64,000 nt of DNA from Tubiluchus corallicola (GCA_030141605.1 JAQGDQ010000267.1:228501-292500); one strand, 5' to 3'. Shown: positions 24,701 to 36,042, numbered from the stretch's first letter. Translations and numbers: made by a program. Notes: generated by a model from the sequence alone, not told the origin.

Positions 24701-26018
24701 CAAGTAGCAAATAAAACTTCAAGAAAAAGCATGGTTAAGTCCCGACAATCACAAAATGTTCTATGACCAGCTAAGTACACTTTGTTGCAAATGGTCTATA
24801 AATTTTCCCAGAATTTGTTACAAATATGTTCTGTAATTTTGGTAACTAGTGGGAGTTATATGCTAAACACTTTTTAAAGTTGTTACCATCTTTTTACAAC
24901 AGCTGTATTTGGAATTCGTAAAACCTGCTGTTATACAGTTTCTATTCATCTTCCTTCTGAAAAATTGCACATTAATAATGTTAATTTGTGTTCATTATCT
25001 GAGCAACAGGCTATGATGGTGCCAAATTCATGCACATGTTTCCAATCATAGGCAGTTTTTCACAACTATGGACAAGCAAGTAGTATGCCCACCTTTATTA
25101 CAGAAATTTAGGTTCTACACTTATAAATATTATAATGTATACACATACATGTATATGTGTTTCATCAGCACAGTAACAATAAACTGGGTGCAGCAGTCTA
25201 TTGAACATTAGTGGCAGTGTCCGTTAATTGTCCTTGTTTATTTACAAATAATAATTGAAAATGTCTATATAATTTGAATAATTTATTAAATACAACTGAT
25301 AAAATAAAATAATGTTATTCTGAGCTAGTCAATTCAGCAATATTAAATTTGGCATCAAGATAAATCTTTTTGAGGTGAAATAAGGCCACTTTTAGGCAAT
25401 TCCAACATTTGGTTAAGATATATCATCTACTGATATAAGTTAGTATGAGTTAAACACCTGGTCAAGCAAGTTTTCGTGATGCCAAACGGACGGTAACTCA
25501 GCCAACAAGCTTAATAAAATGAAGAAACATACAGAATTTTTAAAAATTTGTCAATATTATCGATGTAAAGTTAAAGATCTCTCAAAGAAATCACCAGTGC
25601 GCTACTTGGGCTACTCACATACAGCACTGGTTTTCCACAAATTTTGCGCATGAGCTTTAGCGCAACTGCCCTACATCGGCTAGGTCACTACTCCGCGCCC
25701 TCGGAAAACTGTACACATGCATCTATTCTAGAAACAAACACAGGTCGCACAGGATTAATTCACAGGCCAAAGCATAAAAGGATGTGATAGATACTTAATT
25801 TTTGACTAATGAACGGTAATAATTACAATATTTTGTAACCTGTATGTTCCTTGCCCATGCCTTTTCCCATGTTCGTATTGTCCCTCGTATTTGTCGCCGT
25901 TGGGTAACGTAGCTTTCCCGAAGCCGTGCCTCTCTTCCTCCTCATTTCTATCGCCTTCATATGTTCCCAGGTTAGGTTCTAGCTCTTCTTCTAAGTCATC
26001 TGACCCAAAATCTGACAT
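21747..26018 (-). CDS. RSPH1: Radial spoke head protein 1 with expanded repeat tail
   Basis: Exon 1 26018-25840 and exon 2 23259-21747 join within one AGG codon to encode about 563 residues; human RSPH1 has about 309. The N-terminus [12 protein letters not shown] and the block [15 protein letters not shown] are diagnostic of RSPH1. Six MORN repeats (YEGxYxxGKRHGxGxY type) span roughly residues 18-150. The family protein sits in the radial spoke head of motile cilia and sperm flagella. The C-terminal half is unusual: about 24 consecutive octads of the SGEIEKTT / SGEIQKKR type (DNA about 22097-22680), followed by looser KKxSGE units. The tail is highly charged and probably disordered. The 24-nt DNA period keeps other frames open as well, but only this frame continues the MORN domain. 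Confidence 0.96.
22097..22680 (-). repeat. 24-bp coding minisatellite in RSPH1
   Basis: About 24 in-frame copies of a 24-nt unit encode alternating octads SGEIEKTT and SGEIQKKR, so the effective period is 48 nt. Long frames on both strands across this segment are by-products of the repeat. Confidence 0.95.
23764..23940. repeat. Poly-C run and (TATGTG)n microsatellite in RSPH1 intron
   Basis: A C-rich run near 23768-23778 and about four tatgtg units at 23898-23935. Confidence 0.7.
24184..24246. repeat. Perfect inverted repeat in RSPH1 intron
   Basis: The 11-base arms aggtgagtgtg and cacactcacct flank an 18-base loop that itself contains gacc/ggtc. This could form a hairpin in DNA or RNA. Confidence 0.7.
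24300..25800. other. Remainder of RSPH1 intron
   Basis: AT-rich intronic sequence in which no exon, RNA gene or clear mobile element was recognised. Confidence 0.4.
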
Positions 26019-27070
26019 TTTGACGAAAATATTGTGTAAAGTTACTAAATTACGAGACAAACACACATTGAAATTATTGCTGGTGATCTCTGTTTCTAGT
26101 GACAACAAACGTAGCCAAGACGTGTGGCGCGATTGAAGTGTGCTTCCATCGAGCGGCAAGCGTTGAAATCATTGTTCTTGCCAGTAAGCTAATATTGACT
26201 CTAATTTTGCAAACTAGGTTCATTTCAAAAGCGATGTTAAAATTATTAGTTTTCCTACACAAAATGAAACTTTTTATAATTTGTTATCTAGACAGGATAA
26301 CGGTTATGGTTACGTTTTAATCGACTAATAATAGTAGTAGTTTATTGACTCAAAAAGGTCTAACATGATATCATTTATATCTATTCCAATATATGACGGA
26401 TAACTCAGAAAGATTTCATTATTATGGGTTATAAATAGATGCATGTTATTAGAAAATATACATTCTACAGTCAGGAAAAGAACTGCCCGAAATAGAAAAT
26501 TATAAAACAAATAAGTATATCCATAATCTCTAACCTCTCTGCAAACGCTGAGTTTTCTACTGTATGTTCGATGCTAGTACCCTTAGTTATAGATGCCTAT
26601 ATGTTTTTGTTCTACATTGTATTTGTATATACTGTATATAATGCATCAAAAATCGTTATAATTATTGTAGTTAAAGTGCATGGAGAACAGATCATTTGGG
26701 CGTGGCCTCGACAATGAGTCTTCTTTGATTGCTTAGTTACAATATTATTATACTGATTTGTGAAATTTAGCTACTGCAGGTAAACAATTTTTTGTGAACA
26801 CGATCGAGAATTTGCTATATAATGTAAAAAACGCTGCAGCTGAACGAAGTATTTCATGCATTTCAGCACAATAATGCATTTCACAAGCGATGTCATGAAG
26901 AAACTTATAATTATTGTTAATCTTAAAAGTGATAATTATGTGTTAAGCATTTTAGTTCTTTAATTGATCTGCTTTCCTTCTAGTACGTAGCTAGCATTAT
27001 ATAAACAACTTAACGACGCATTCCACGTCTATTTTATCTAAAGCATACCAGAAGTCTTTTGTGGGCTATG
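26019..27070. other. RSPH1 upstream flank
   Basis: Promoter side of RSPH1 and spacer. No convincing RFX X-box was found. No gene is supported. Confidence 0.35.
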
Positions 27071-27075
27071 TGGCA

Positions 27076-27871
27076 TTATGGACATAGCGGTTGACTAATA
27101 TGATGAAGCGAAATTTCTCTAAAAGACTTTCCAGACCCATACCCAACCCATAGCTCTGAAATATTCAGCTGATTGAAGAGTTGAATCGCAAGAAAAACCA
27201 CATCTGTGTCCACTGTTTTTAAATAGGCCTTCTTAAGCCCCTGTTTAATGGCGTGATACAAGTGAAGGATCGTCCGTATGTCTGCTTTTTCCTGTTGACA
27301 AGGAGACAAGTCTGTTACAGCAGCTGCTCTGTTTCTGAGCACAATGTTGGCTTTTATTAGGAGACGATACTTTGAACCAAGGGTATCTTTTATCAAGGAA
27401 CTGAAACAACTCATTTTTGCCATTCAGTTCCGTTTGACAGACGCGTTTTTGCTGAAAACCCTGAAAGTTTCAGCAAAATAATAAAAAAATAAAATAACCC
27501 TGATCATAAAGTTTCCACAAAACAGATAGCTTGTGAGGAAAACAATCAAACTGGACATATGCTGCAAGCTAAGCAGTTACCACAGGATCACAGGGCAGTT
27601 GGTTTGACATTGTTTCTGACTTGGAAATAGGTGCACAAGCAGTGGTCTTGAGCTTTTTATAATATGCTTTGTGATAATGAATATCTGCTGGTTCTGCATC
27701 CTGAGCATTAACTGTAATATTTAACCAAGCATGAGCACCCTGTTCTGAGCTTCCATAGCCGCTTTCAAGAGATTTTCTTCCACAATTAGCACTATCTGCA
27801 GAATACATTGGTTCTTCACAACTCTGCTTCATATTTTTCACTGTAGACACATTGTGAGTTTTTGCTATCAA
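27076..27871 (-). pseudogene. Degraded multicopy-element protein with a DTDVV motif
   Basis: Two minus-strand open blocks, 27871-27569 and 27423-27076, are separated by stops. The first contains ADIHYHKAYYKKL. The second contains KADIRTILHLYHAIKQG, TVDTDVVFLA and ELWVGYGSGKSFREI. I recognise this combination from a repetitive, unnamed protein family found in many copies in invertebrate genomes (EADTRxxLH ... VDTDVVVLA ... LWVAFGTGKxFRY), probably mobile-element-derived. The breaks indicate a dead copy. Its catalytic role is not established, and the identification is from memory of motif style only. Confidence 0.4.
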
Positions 27872-28179
27872 GAACTTGCATTAAAACTCAACATCTTTTC
27901 TTGGGGGTAAATTATGTTCACTCTCATGCTGCCTTCTTTGCCTCCTCTGCAGTTCTCTCTGCACCATATTAAAGCGAAACAAAGTTCGACATCAATTGTG
28001 ATACATTGCTTTGTTTCTCAGGCATATGTTGACAATTCCTGAATCATCCATTAAACACTTCAAATTCATTACTAGACTCAAGCCAACATCATTTCCGAGA
28101 AACTTCTTTAACTCGTTTTCTAAGGTTTCGTATGCTTTGTGAAGACATTCCATGTTAAATGAAATCTCGAGTCTTCTGT

Positions 28180-28700
28180 GTGACACATATACTTGAAACT
28201 TACTAAACCGTGATGACTATGCAACAAACAACAAGGTGAAATAATCTTTACGCCTACATATAAATTGAGTTGTTTTCTGAGATATCGAATGGGCTCACTG
28301 TTTGCACAAAGGCTTCCCATCACCAGTCAATATGGAATACGCCGTTTGTGCATTTTTTACCAATTGCTTTACAGTTCTAACCAACCTATTATCTGGAATT
28401 GACAATTCAGGTCCGTTCTTTAAAATCCATTAAAGGTGTCCTAACAAAAAACAATGTTATACAATTTGCCTTTTTTGCTGCATATATATTAAAGAGGTAG
28501 AATTGATTTCAGTACCAAGATTTTTAAAGGAACCAGAAGATGGGGAGGTGGTCGAATATCAAGCATTTTTATTGGATTGTGTCGTAGCAACTCTGAAACA
28601 TTACAGTGAGTATAGGGTAAGCATCGTTGCTACTAATTTGCTTTAGATTTAATTGGTATTAACGTGCTGAAAGCTGGACTCATAAATGATTTTTAGCATG
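28180..28700 (+). repeat. Segmental duplication unit A, with Ig-like exon
   Basis: About 500 bp that matches 30130-30680 in order and content: flank, acceptor, Ig-like exon, donor and the following gtaagcatc...aatttgctttag. Both copies are followed by GTGA/GTAA low-complexity arrays. Confidence 0.75.
28513..28616 (+). CDS. Ig-like half-domain exon, copy A
   Basis: A 104-nt candidate exon with acceptor (gatttcag) and donor (gtaagc). Read from phase 1 it encodes 34 residues starting PRFLKEPEDG and containing FLLDCVVA, the B-strand cysteine region of an I-set-like Ig domain. It matches copy B at 30472-30575 exactly in length and phase. The rest of the gene has not been located; it may belong to a receptor family related to the LRR/EGF/Ig exons further right. 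Confidence 0.5.
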
Positions 28701-28739
28701 AGTGAGCGATTGAGTGAGTAAGTGAAGATATGATTAACT

Positions 28740-28965
28740 AAACAATCAAACAAGGAAGCTTGTGAGTGAATGATGGGTGAGTGCGGTGTGAGTGAGTGAG
28801 TAAGCAAGCAAGCAAGTGAGCAAGTAGGTGAGTAATTAAAAAAGTAAATAAATAAATTAGTAATTAAATAAAAAAATAAATAAATAAGTAAGCAAGCAAG
28901 TAAGTAAATTAGTAAGAGAGTAAGTGCGTGAGTAACTGAGTGAGTGAGTGAGTGAGTAAGTGAGT

Positions 28966-29012
<47 letters not shown>

Positions 29013-29103
29013 GAGCTAATGACCAAGCGAGTGAGTGAGTGGTGAGTGTGCAAGTGATCAAGCAAGGGAGTTAATGAGAATGTGGTGAGTTAATGTGTGT
29101 GTG

Positions 29104-29135
<32 letters not shown>

Positions 29136-29150
29136 TGTGTGTGTGTGTCA
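28740..29150. repeat. (GTGA)n/(GTAA)n, (GA)n and (GT)n low-complexity array
   Basis: GAGT/GTAA/GCAA tetranucleotide array, then a pure GA run (about 28968-29009), then GT/GTGC (about 29095-29148). The long minus-strand frame across it (SLTH repeats) is an artefact. Confidence 0.95.
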
Positions 29151-29939
29151 AAGAAAGTGCGAAATAAACCTTTCGACTGTGACTTTTTCACATTAAGGCA
29201 TTTTGTATAGTAGTATATAAAGTGCATAAAGTTACTTTTCATCAAATGCACAAAATGACTTAGTCAGTACGTGTAATAAATTAAGCAAGCAGTTCAAGTA
29301 AACCAGTGAATTAATTGTTCTATTGGTAATGTGCCATCTCTGACATGCTACTCATTCACGTAGGCCACTTCCCATACCTGGAAAGACTGCCTTCCAAACA
29401 TACACTTTGAATAGGAGCGCCTAATTTGGCTTTTTGGAAACTTACAAAAAGAGTCTTTGAGAGCAGAAATTTAAATGAATCTTATTTTTTATCAAGTTGT
29501 CATATTCTCAGCCTTGCTGTATGTAGCTGTGAAAGTTTAATTCTACATTTATCGTGGTATCAAGCAGCTTGAACTTTGCCCAGCAACAAGCCTTTCCCAT
29601 ATTTCTAAATTTCGAACAAATCTAGTATATTATCAACAGCGCTACCTTGAAAGAGAGAAGGCATCGATTCCATCATATTGAAACACTGTCTTCACTGGTC
29701 ACGACATTGCCATAACTATGCTCAACGGTGAAAAAAACAGAAATCGAAAACCAAGCTTAGCAGTATTCCCACTGGCATCGGTACATCCACAATGGAATTT
29801 TGAAACAGAAAAAGAGAGAAGAAAAGTGGCAACCGGGCAAAATAAAGAATCAACAAAGTCAACTGCACCATCAAAAAGTTTCGAATGCCTTCTTGGTCAA
29901 AAAGTCAAACGTGCACAGCAAATTAAAATGTACCTTGTT

Positions 29940-30010
29940 CACGCACACACACGCACACGCATACCCACGCACGCACGCACGCACACACACACACACATTT
30001 GTGTATATAT
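29940..30010. repeat. (CA)n/(CACG)n microsatellite
   Basis: Alternating CACG and CA repeats. Confidence 0.9.
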
Positions 30011-30129
30011 ATGCATACAGTATTAGCAAACACATAAAAACAGTTGTCAACTTTACAGGGGTCATAGTGTTAATCTGGGGAAATTTTGGGTTCCGGTTAT
30101 TCTGTCATGCAGAAAATTCATCACACAAC

Positions 30130-30680
30130 TTTTGTACTTTCTATGTGACACATAAAAGTAAAACTTGTACAAAACTATGATCAAGATGTCATAATTAATA
30201 AGGTGCAATAATCTTTTTGTGTAAATATAAATTCATTTACTTTATGTGACATCGAATGACTTACTGTTGGCGCAAATGCTCCCATCACCAATCGCTACCG
30301 AATAATACTATTTGTGCATTTTTACCAATTAGCCTACCAATCTGACCAAACTACAATCTGGGTTAAGCTGTATAGATCAATTCTTTAAGATGTGTGTCGT
30401 TACAAAAACCATATGATACAATTTCCTTTTATTTTTCAGTACATCTATTAAAGAAGTAGAACTAATTTCAGTTCCAAGATTTTTAAAGGAACCAAAAGAT
30501 GGGAATTGGAGTGAAACGCAAACATTTGTCTTGGATTGTGTTGTGGCAAACCCGAAACGTTGCAGTGAGTGGAGGGTAAGCATCATTACTATTAATTTGC
30601 TTTAGAATTAATTGGCATATATGTGCTGAAAGGTAGACTAAAATGATTTCGGCATGTTATTAGAGTGTGGGGGGGTGAGC
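30130..30680 (+). repeat. Segmental duplication unit B, with Ig-like exon
   Basis: Diverged copy of 28180-28700, retaining flanking intron sequence and the exon. Confidence 0.75.
30472..30575 (+). CDS. Ig-like half-domain exon, copy B
   Basis: A 104-nt candidate exon between an aatttcag acceptor and a gtaagc donor. It encodes PRFLKEPKDG ... FVLDCVVANPKR, parallel to copy A. Many differences from copy A are amino-acid changing, while length and phase are preserved. It is plausibly an alternative or tandem Ig exon of one receptor gene, but no adjoining exon could be joined with certainty. Confidence 0.5.
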
Positions 30681-31205
30681 GAGTAAGTGAAGGTATGAGC
30701 AAAAGTAAGCAAGTATGCGAGTGATTGAGTGAATGAATAAATGAGTGAGTGAGTGCATGACTAAGTGAGTGAGTAAGTAGGTAGGTAGGTGGGTTGGTAG
30801 GTAGGTAGGTAGGTAGGTAGGTAGGTACGTACGTAGGTAGGTTGGTAGGTAGGTAAGTAAGTAAACAGATAAGTAATTAATTTAGTAGGTAGGTAAGTAA
30901 ATAAGTAAGTGAGTGAGTGAGTGGGTGGGTGAGTAAGTAAGTAAGTAAGTAAGCAAGCAAGCAAGTAAGTAAGTAAGCAAGCAAGCAAGTAAGTAAGTCA
31001 GTAGTTAAGTAAGTAATGTAGCAAGTAAGTAAGCAATAGGTAAATAAATTAATTAGTGTGTGAGTTGGTGAACAAATGAAAGAGTTAGTCAGTGAGTGAG
31101 CATGCAAGTGAGTTGGTGAGTGAGTATGAGTGTATGTCTGCATGTGTGAGTGTGTGAGAAAGTAAGTAAGTAAGCAAGCAAGTAAGTAAGGAAGTAAGGA
31201 AACAA
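30660..31205. repeat. (GTAG)n/(GTAA)n/(GCAA)n low-complexity array
   Basis: About 540 bp of interleaved tetranucleotide repeats. Open minus-strand frames (LLTYLL repeats) are artefacts. Confidence 0.95.
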
Positions 31206-31212
31206 AGAAACA

Positions 31213-31624
31213 AGTATTTAGCAACTAATTTATTAAGAAATGAAGTCAGCTCGGAAACAATAACAAGTACTTTACCTACGAAGGTAAAGCCTGCCATTAG
31301 ACTAAACATTCCAAACCATCCTAGTGTGTCGTCAATGTAGAAGACAAAACAGCTCCTATAATTGATGTAACGGCCTATTAAAATAAAATGATTACATAAG
31401 CTACTAAGTGCACACAAGTAAGGACTAAACAATAAAAAATCTTAAGGCTAGTATGCCGGTTGGCGATAGCAATGAAGTTCCAAAAATCATCTAATAGCCT
31501 AATGATGTTAAAGCAGTTTTTTTACTCACACTAAAATAGTTTATCTAGACTACAGATAAGCGCAGTTAGACTAACACTCACATTTGAAACTGCCAGTTTA
31601 TTGAAAATGCTCATTATGAAAACT
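31213..31624 (-). pseudogene. Displaced pseudo-copy of the last exon and intron of the MFS transporter
   Basis: About 410 bp nearly identical to 52187-52593. It covers the terminal transporter exon, its stop/polyA overlap and the preceding intron. One T is missing in the stretch ctagtgtgtcgtcaatg compared with ctagtgtgtctgtcaacg, which frameshifts the exon, and another T is missing near the exon end. No other transporter exon accompanies it. The copy abuts the low-complexity array on one side. Confidence 0.9.
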
Positions 31625-31981
31625 CAATGCGTATGTTTACACTATATGAAAGTGGATAGGTACTTCCATGCAAACATGTGCTACAAAAATAAAATGTTAT
31701 GTTATTAATTAATTTAGTTCGCCTTTTCTGAGTTCAAGATGTAAAGTGTGGTGTCAGGTATACATTCTATTCTATGTACATCATCGCATTCTGTATACAT
31801 TGTATTTTATGTACCTGGTCATATTCTGTATACATTATATTCTATGTACAGTGTGGTATCCGGTATACATTCTATTCTATGTACATCATCATTTGTATTC
31901 TAGATACAAAGTGTCAAAAACGCATAGACTCGTTCCACTTTTAAGTAATTAGGTAGGTATAAATGTGCAAATTACATCTTA

Positions 31982-32275
31982 GAGAAACTTTGGTGGTCTG
32001 TTGGTAGAGTGCTTGGCTACCAATCCAGAGGTTCTGAGTTCGAATCCCGCTCTAGTCTGGGTGTTTTCGAGCCACTTCCCACTCGAACAAGGCTCTTGGG
32101 TTGCCTTCCTATGTCGCTCAGTCTTAACGTTCCTACATGGTCGTTCTGCTGGGGGAAGAAACACGGCCGAACAACAGGCTAGCCACCTGTCCTCCTTGTG
32201 TGCTGAGGATAGGAATATAGATGTTGTGTCAATCTATCCCAAACATGGACCTTTCTTCTTCTTCTTACGTCTGTA
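31982..32275 (+). mobile_element. tRNA-derived SINE
   Basis: A tRNA-like head (ggtctgttggtagagtgcttggct, then gttctgagttcgaatcccgc as B box) is followed by about 200 bp of non-tRNA body and a cttcttctt tail. The polymerase III promoter boxes look intact. Confidence 0.75.
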
Positions 32276-32389
32276 TTTTCAGGAACATTCTTACCATGTT
32301 TTATGATAAATAAAACAAAACACTGTTCATTGTAACATAACGACAAACTGCCTTTACTATCAGACAAGTAGTTCTAAACATCCTCCCAA

Positions 32390-33135
32390 AATGCTGCTTT
32401 TTGATTTGCAGGATTACAATTACAATAGTTCCTAATTATATTGAAAGTGAACCCTATTCATTGTAATATGTGTATCAATAAGTACTGGTATATAGATACG
32501 TTTGAACGTACTCAAAAATGCCTTTGATTCACGGCATTACAATTACAATAATTCATATTTACATTCAAAATGAACACTATTCATTGTAACATGTATAACA
32601 ATAAGTACTTCTATATCATAAACGTTTGAACGTACTCAACAATTCTTTTGATTTTCAGTATTACAATAACTCATGTTCACAATGAAAGTGAACCCTATTC
32701 ATTGTAATATGTGTAACAATAAGTACTGGTATATAGATACGTTTGAACGTACTCAAAAATGCCTTTGATTCACGGCATTACAATTACAATAATTCATATT
32801 TACATTCAAAATGAACACTATTCATTGTAACATGTATAACAATAAGTACTTCTATATCATAAACGTTTGAACGTACTCAACAATTCTTTTGATTTTCAGT
32901 ATTACAATAACTCATGTTCACAATGAAAGTGAACCCTATTCATTGTAATATGTGTAACAATAAGTACTGGTATATAGATACGTTTGAACGTACTCAAAAA
33001 TGCCTTTGATTCACGGCATTACAATTACAATAATTCATATTTACATTCAAAATGAACACTATTCATTGTAACATGTATAACAATAAGTGCTTGTATGTCA
33101 TATATGTTTGAACGTACTCAAAAATACTTTTGATT
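32390..33135 (-). repeat. 240-bp satellite derived from a C-type-lectin 3' end
   Basis: About three 240-bp units (gcctttgattcacggc recurs at 32521, 32761 and 33001), each made of two subunits of about 120 bp. On the minus strand every subunit contains a short frame ending CKYELL-stop or CEHELL-stop, preceded by MNSVHFE or MNRVHFH. This parallels the end of the lectin gene at 34663 (AYFVCESELL-stop), and the following flank is similar too. The array borders a lectin pseudogene. Confidence 0.85.
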
Positions 33136-33139
33136 CACT

Positions 33140-33520
33140 AAGAAAATACATTTGGTAATTGCCAGGTGCATCAATATGTGCCTGACCACATTTCTTGACT
33201 GGTAAATAATTTTTGCTGCCACCTGCATTGTCTGATTTAACCAGCATCCCGATGATTGGTATTCATTGCTCCCCCAGTTGCCAACCGCACCCATGTTCTC
33301 CCTACATCTTCACTTGAGCTACTGGTCCTGAGACCTGTTTACAGAGATGACGAACGAGACGTCATTGAACTGTGGATGATTGGATATGTTAACTAAAAAA
33401 TGTTCGTTGCCCCATCCGTTCTTTGGTTCACCATTGCCCCAGCGAGAGAGTGGTTCACCGCTTTTTCAGTTGTCAGTCACACACACACCGTCCGTCTGTA
33501 TCTTCCATGCTGGCAGAGAT
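33140..33520 (-). pseudogene. C-type-lectin pseudogene fragments
   Basis: Minus-strand pieces match the intact lectin at 34663-35042: LPAW, then RWGNGEPKNGWGNEHF and FNDVSFV (lectin second half), and separately WVRLATGGAMN near 33240-33300, parallel to WVWLATGGTMD. Stops and frame changes separate the pieces, so this is at least one, and perhaps two, broken copies of the lectin exon. Confidence 0.65.
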
Positions 33521-33589
33521 GGGGAATGGCAGATTAACGTATGCTATTTTCCTATCACTTGACTGTACATATTTTGTGTTCCTTCATAT

Positions 33590-34640
33590 TTTGTGTTGTG
33601 GAATTCTCACACAATAAACCTGTTTAATTTGACAACGTGTTTTCTTGTTTTCTCTACGAGCCGTCCGAGAGAAAGAAACACAACAGTTCTTCCAAAGTCC
33701 ATAGCAACCAGACTTTCGTACGGTTGCTAAGTGTTTTGTAGAAATGTGACAAAAAACAATGGCAAACTTTAACTGTGATTTTCTCAAGATTATGTTTTTC
33801 AGTGTGCAGCCTGCATCTCAACTTCAACGTGGATTATCTCAGCTTAGAGATAACATAGAGCAATGAACTTGGTATCAAAATGATCCTCATCAAATAGAGA
33901 TTCAAGACATGTGAATAGCTAGAAAAGCTTAATTGCCAGCTTATGGATGATTTTGCTATGCAAGCTCACACATAATTATTGATTAACAAATTTGGAAAAG
34001 TGATTTTTATTCTAAGCCTTTGTATGCTCTTTTTCTATAATTAACTACTGGAATCACCTTATATAATAATAAAAATAATAATATAATAACATTCTTTATT
34101 GTAATTAAAATTACACATCGATGAACTGTGAACTTACATTCAAAAATTGATAGTGCAATCAGTGTTTCCACTGCTGTGAGCAATAGTGTTAAAAAATAAA
34201 TTTACAATTAAAAACACATGTGAAATTGTAATTAATTACATTAAGACTTAAGACTCATTTAAGACTCTAAAATACTTACAAATTCAAATTCAAATTAGGT
34301 GCTTTATGGATGTTTTGTCTTAGTGACTTGATTGTTTTGTGTGTGGTGGGTTTTAATTTGTTGATGTGATGTTAATGCATGACAGTAATAACATGACATG
34401 ACCTTAACAATAACACAAACAATGTTCATTCATTTGGGGTCTAAAAAGGCTGGAGATCCACCACAGAGTACAGATTTTCAGTCGATGTTGTCTCTCTGGT
34501 CTCCTGCGGCTGACGTTTATGCTGGATCCCCTCTCAGAGCCCCCTCTGACGTTCGAAATTCATAATTACAAGCAAAAGTGGATTCTGAGTTGATGATCTG
34601 CTGGTAGGTTATTAGATAAGTAGGAACGTGGGCCGTTCAA
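33590..34640. other. Spacer and 3' flank of the lectin gene
   Basis: No coding exon was recognised. There is an ATAATA-rich stretch near 34060-34090. Confidence 0.35.
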
Positions 34641-34662
34641 AAGCGTTTCTGATTCAGGACAA

Positions 34663-35719
34663 TTACAATAATTCGCTTTCACAAACAAAATAAGCTAGGT
34701 TACTTTTAGGGGCATCATTGAGCTTCGGACGCTGGCTTATAATATATATATGATTTTCGCTTGTTCCTCCATTGGGTTCTGAAGCATCCCAAAGGGCTGG
34801 GTCCATTGTTCCTCCAGTTGCCAGCCACACCCATACACTCTCTTCATGTTCATCTGCGCCACTGGTCCATGCCGGTAGAGATTGTGTATTACTGTACACA
34901 AAGTTTAATTCCGCATCTGTCTCCAGGCTGACCAGGTCCGAGCCGATGTCGATGCAAGACTGACGAGCATCGGACCAGCTTTTCAAGTCCTTGCCGAAGA
35001 AATAGCAGCGACCTTGGAACTTGTTGAAGCCAGCTGCGCATTCTGTAAAGAATAGATTCATGTGTGTAAACTTTTTCTTAAAAATTTCGAAACTGCCTTA
35101 AATATTCCAACTCAGATTTAATTCATTGCAAATGAAACACTTCTGATAAATGAATATGGCTGCCGGAGAAATGAGATGCATATATGGCTGCTATCGTGGA
35201 AGAGAACTGTTAGAAAAGACCGCTATAACATCAGAAAGTATCCCATTTTTTGTACTTTTAAATTTGCAATTATGAAATCATACCTCCAATTTGGTACAAA
35301 TGTATCTCCTGCCTACAATGATATTATTACTTATTATTTACTTATTTGTATGATATTATTTACTTCAAATAATAAAGGACCTTTATGAGAGTGAGAAAAT
35401 GCTGAGAACAAAAGAGTACAATAACAGTGACAACTTTACCCTTTTCGTAATAGTCAACTCCGCTGGCTGTAGCAGCAGCAATACCAGTGAGAGCGCAGCT
35501 GCTTAACTCGCATTGCACACGCCCGGAAATTACTTCAACATTAAATCCCAAACAACCGTTTTGGACATCACACAACGCTGCACATTTGAGTTTACTAGAA
35601 ACGTCATGCGTGCCAAGCGGACACTGTCGCCATGCCGTGTCCGTAAACTTTTCGTAAGAAGTACTTTCAGCAACGCAAACTATTACACTTAGTAACCAAA
35701 CTGTTGGATGCATTTCCAT
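34663..35719 (-). CDS. Secreted PAN/apple-like plus C-type-lectin protein
   Basis: Exon 1 35719-35440 and exon 2 35042-34663 join in a GAA codon to encode 219 residues. The start at MEMHPTV is chosen because it opens a signal peptide (VWLLSVIVCVAES); a longer upstream frame has no such signal. Residues of about 25-90 form a cysteine-rich PAN/apple-like module (CALCDVQNGCLGFNV). The rest is a C-type lectin domain: GFNKFQGRCYFF, a WSDARQSC helix, EPN (mannose-type calcium/sugar motif), LND and FVCE. The inner disulfide cysteines usually seen in NENC and NDxxC are both absent (ENHIYI, NDAPKS). It probably acts as an extracellular glycan-binding protein; the ligand is unknown. Confidence 0.85.
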
Positions 35720-35938
35720 ATTCTGATGTCGCACATCGGTTTTCAAGGAAGAAATAGATTGCAATGAGCCTACAGGTGTACATCTGTGACTTAAGTCAGC
35801 TGGTAAACTGCTCTTATCCTCACAATAATAATTATCCCAATTAATAACGACAATATTACTCACAATAGAGCTTGACAATAGCCATTGATTTCTATTCCTA
35901 TTTATATTGCATTGGGCACTATGCATTAAGCATTAGAC

Positions 35939-36042
35939 ATAGCATGTGTGCGAAATAAATGATCTATATCTATGTATTGATATGTGATATATAGATATCT
36001 ATTATAGATATAGATATAGATCATTCATTTCGCATACATGGT
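35939..36042. repeat. Foldback inverted repeat
   Basis: The left arm (catgtgtgcgaaataaatga then tctatatctat) and the right arm (atagatatagatcattcatttcgcatacatg) are about 30-base near-perfect inverted repeats around an AT-rich centre. It is a hairpin or small foldback element upstream of the lectin gene. Confidence 0.8.

Noticed and set aside
26250-26320. Possible RFX X-box upstream of RSPH1 (ggttatggttac)
   Set aside because: The half-sites are in direct rather than inverted arrangement and do not fit the consensus.
28649-31224. Minus-strand frames rich in SLTH and LLTYLL
   Set aside because: Translations of GTGA/GTAA tetranucleotide arrays, with no domain or splice context.
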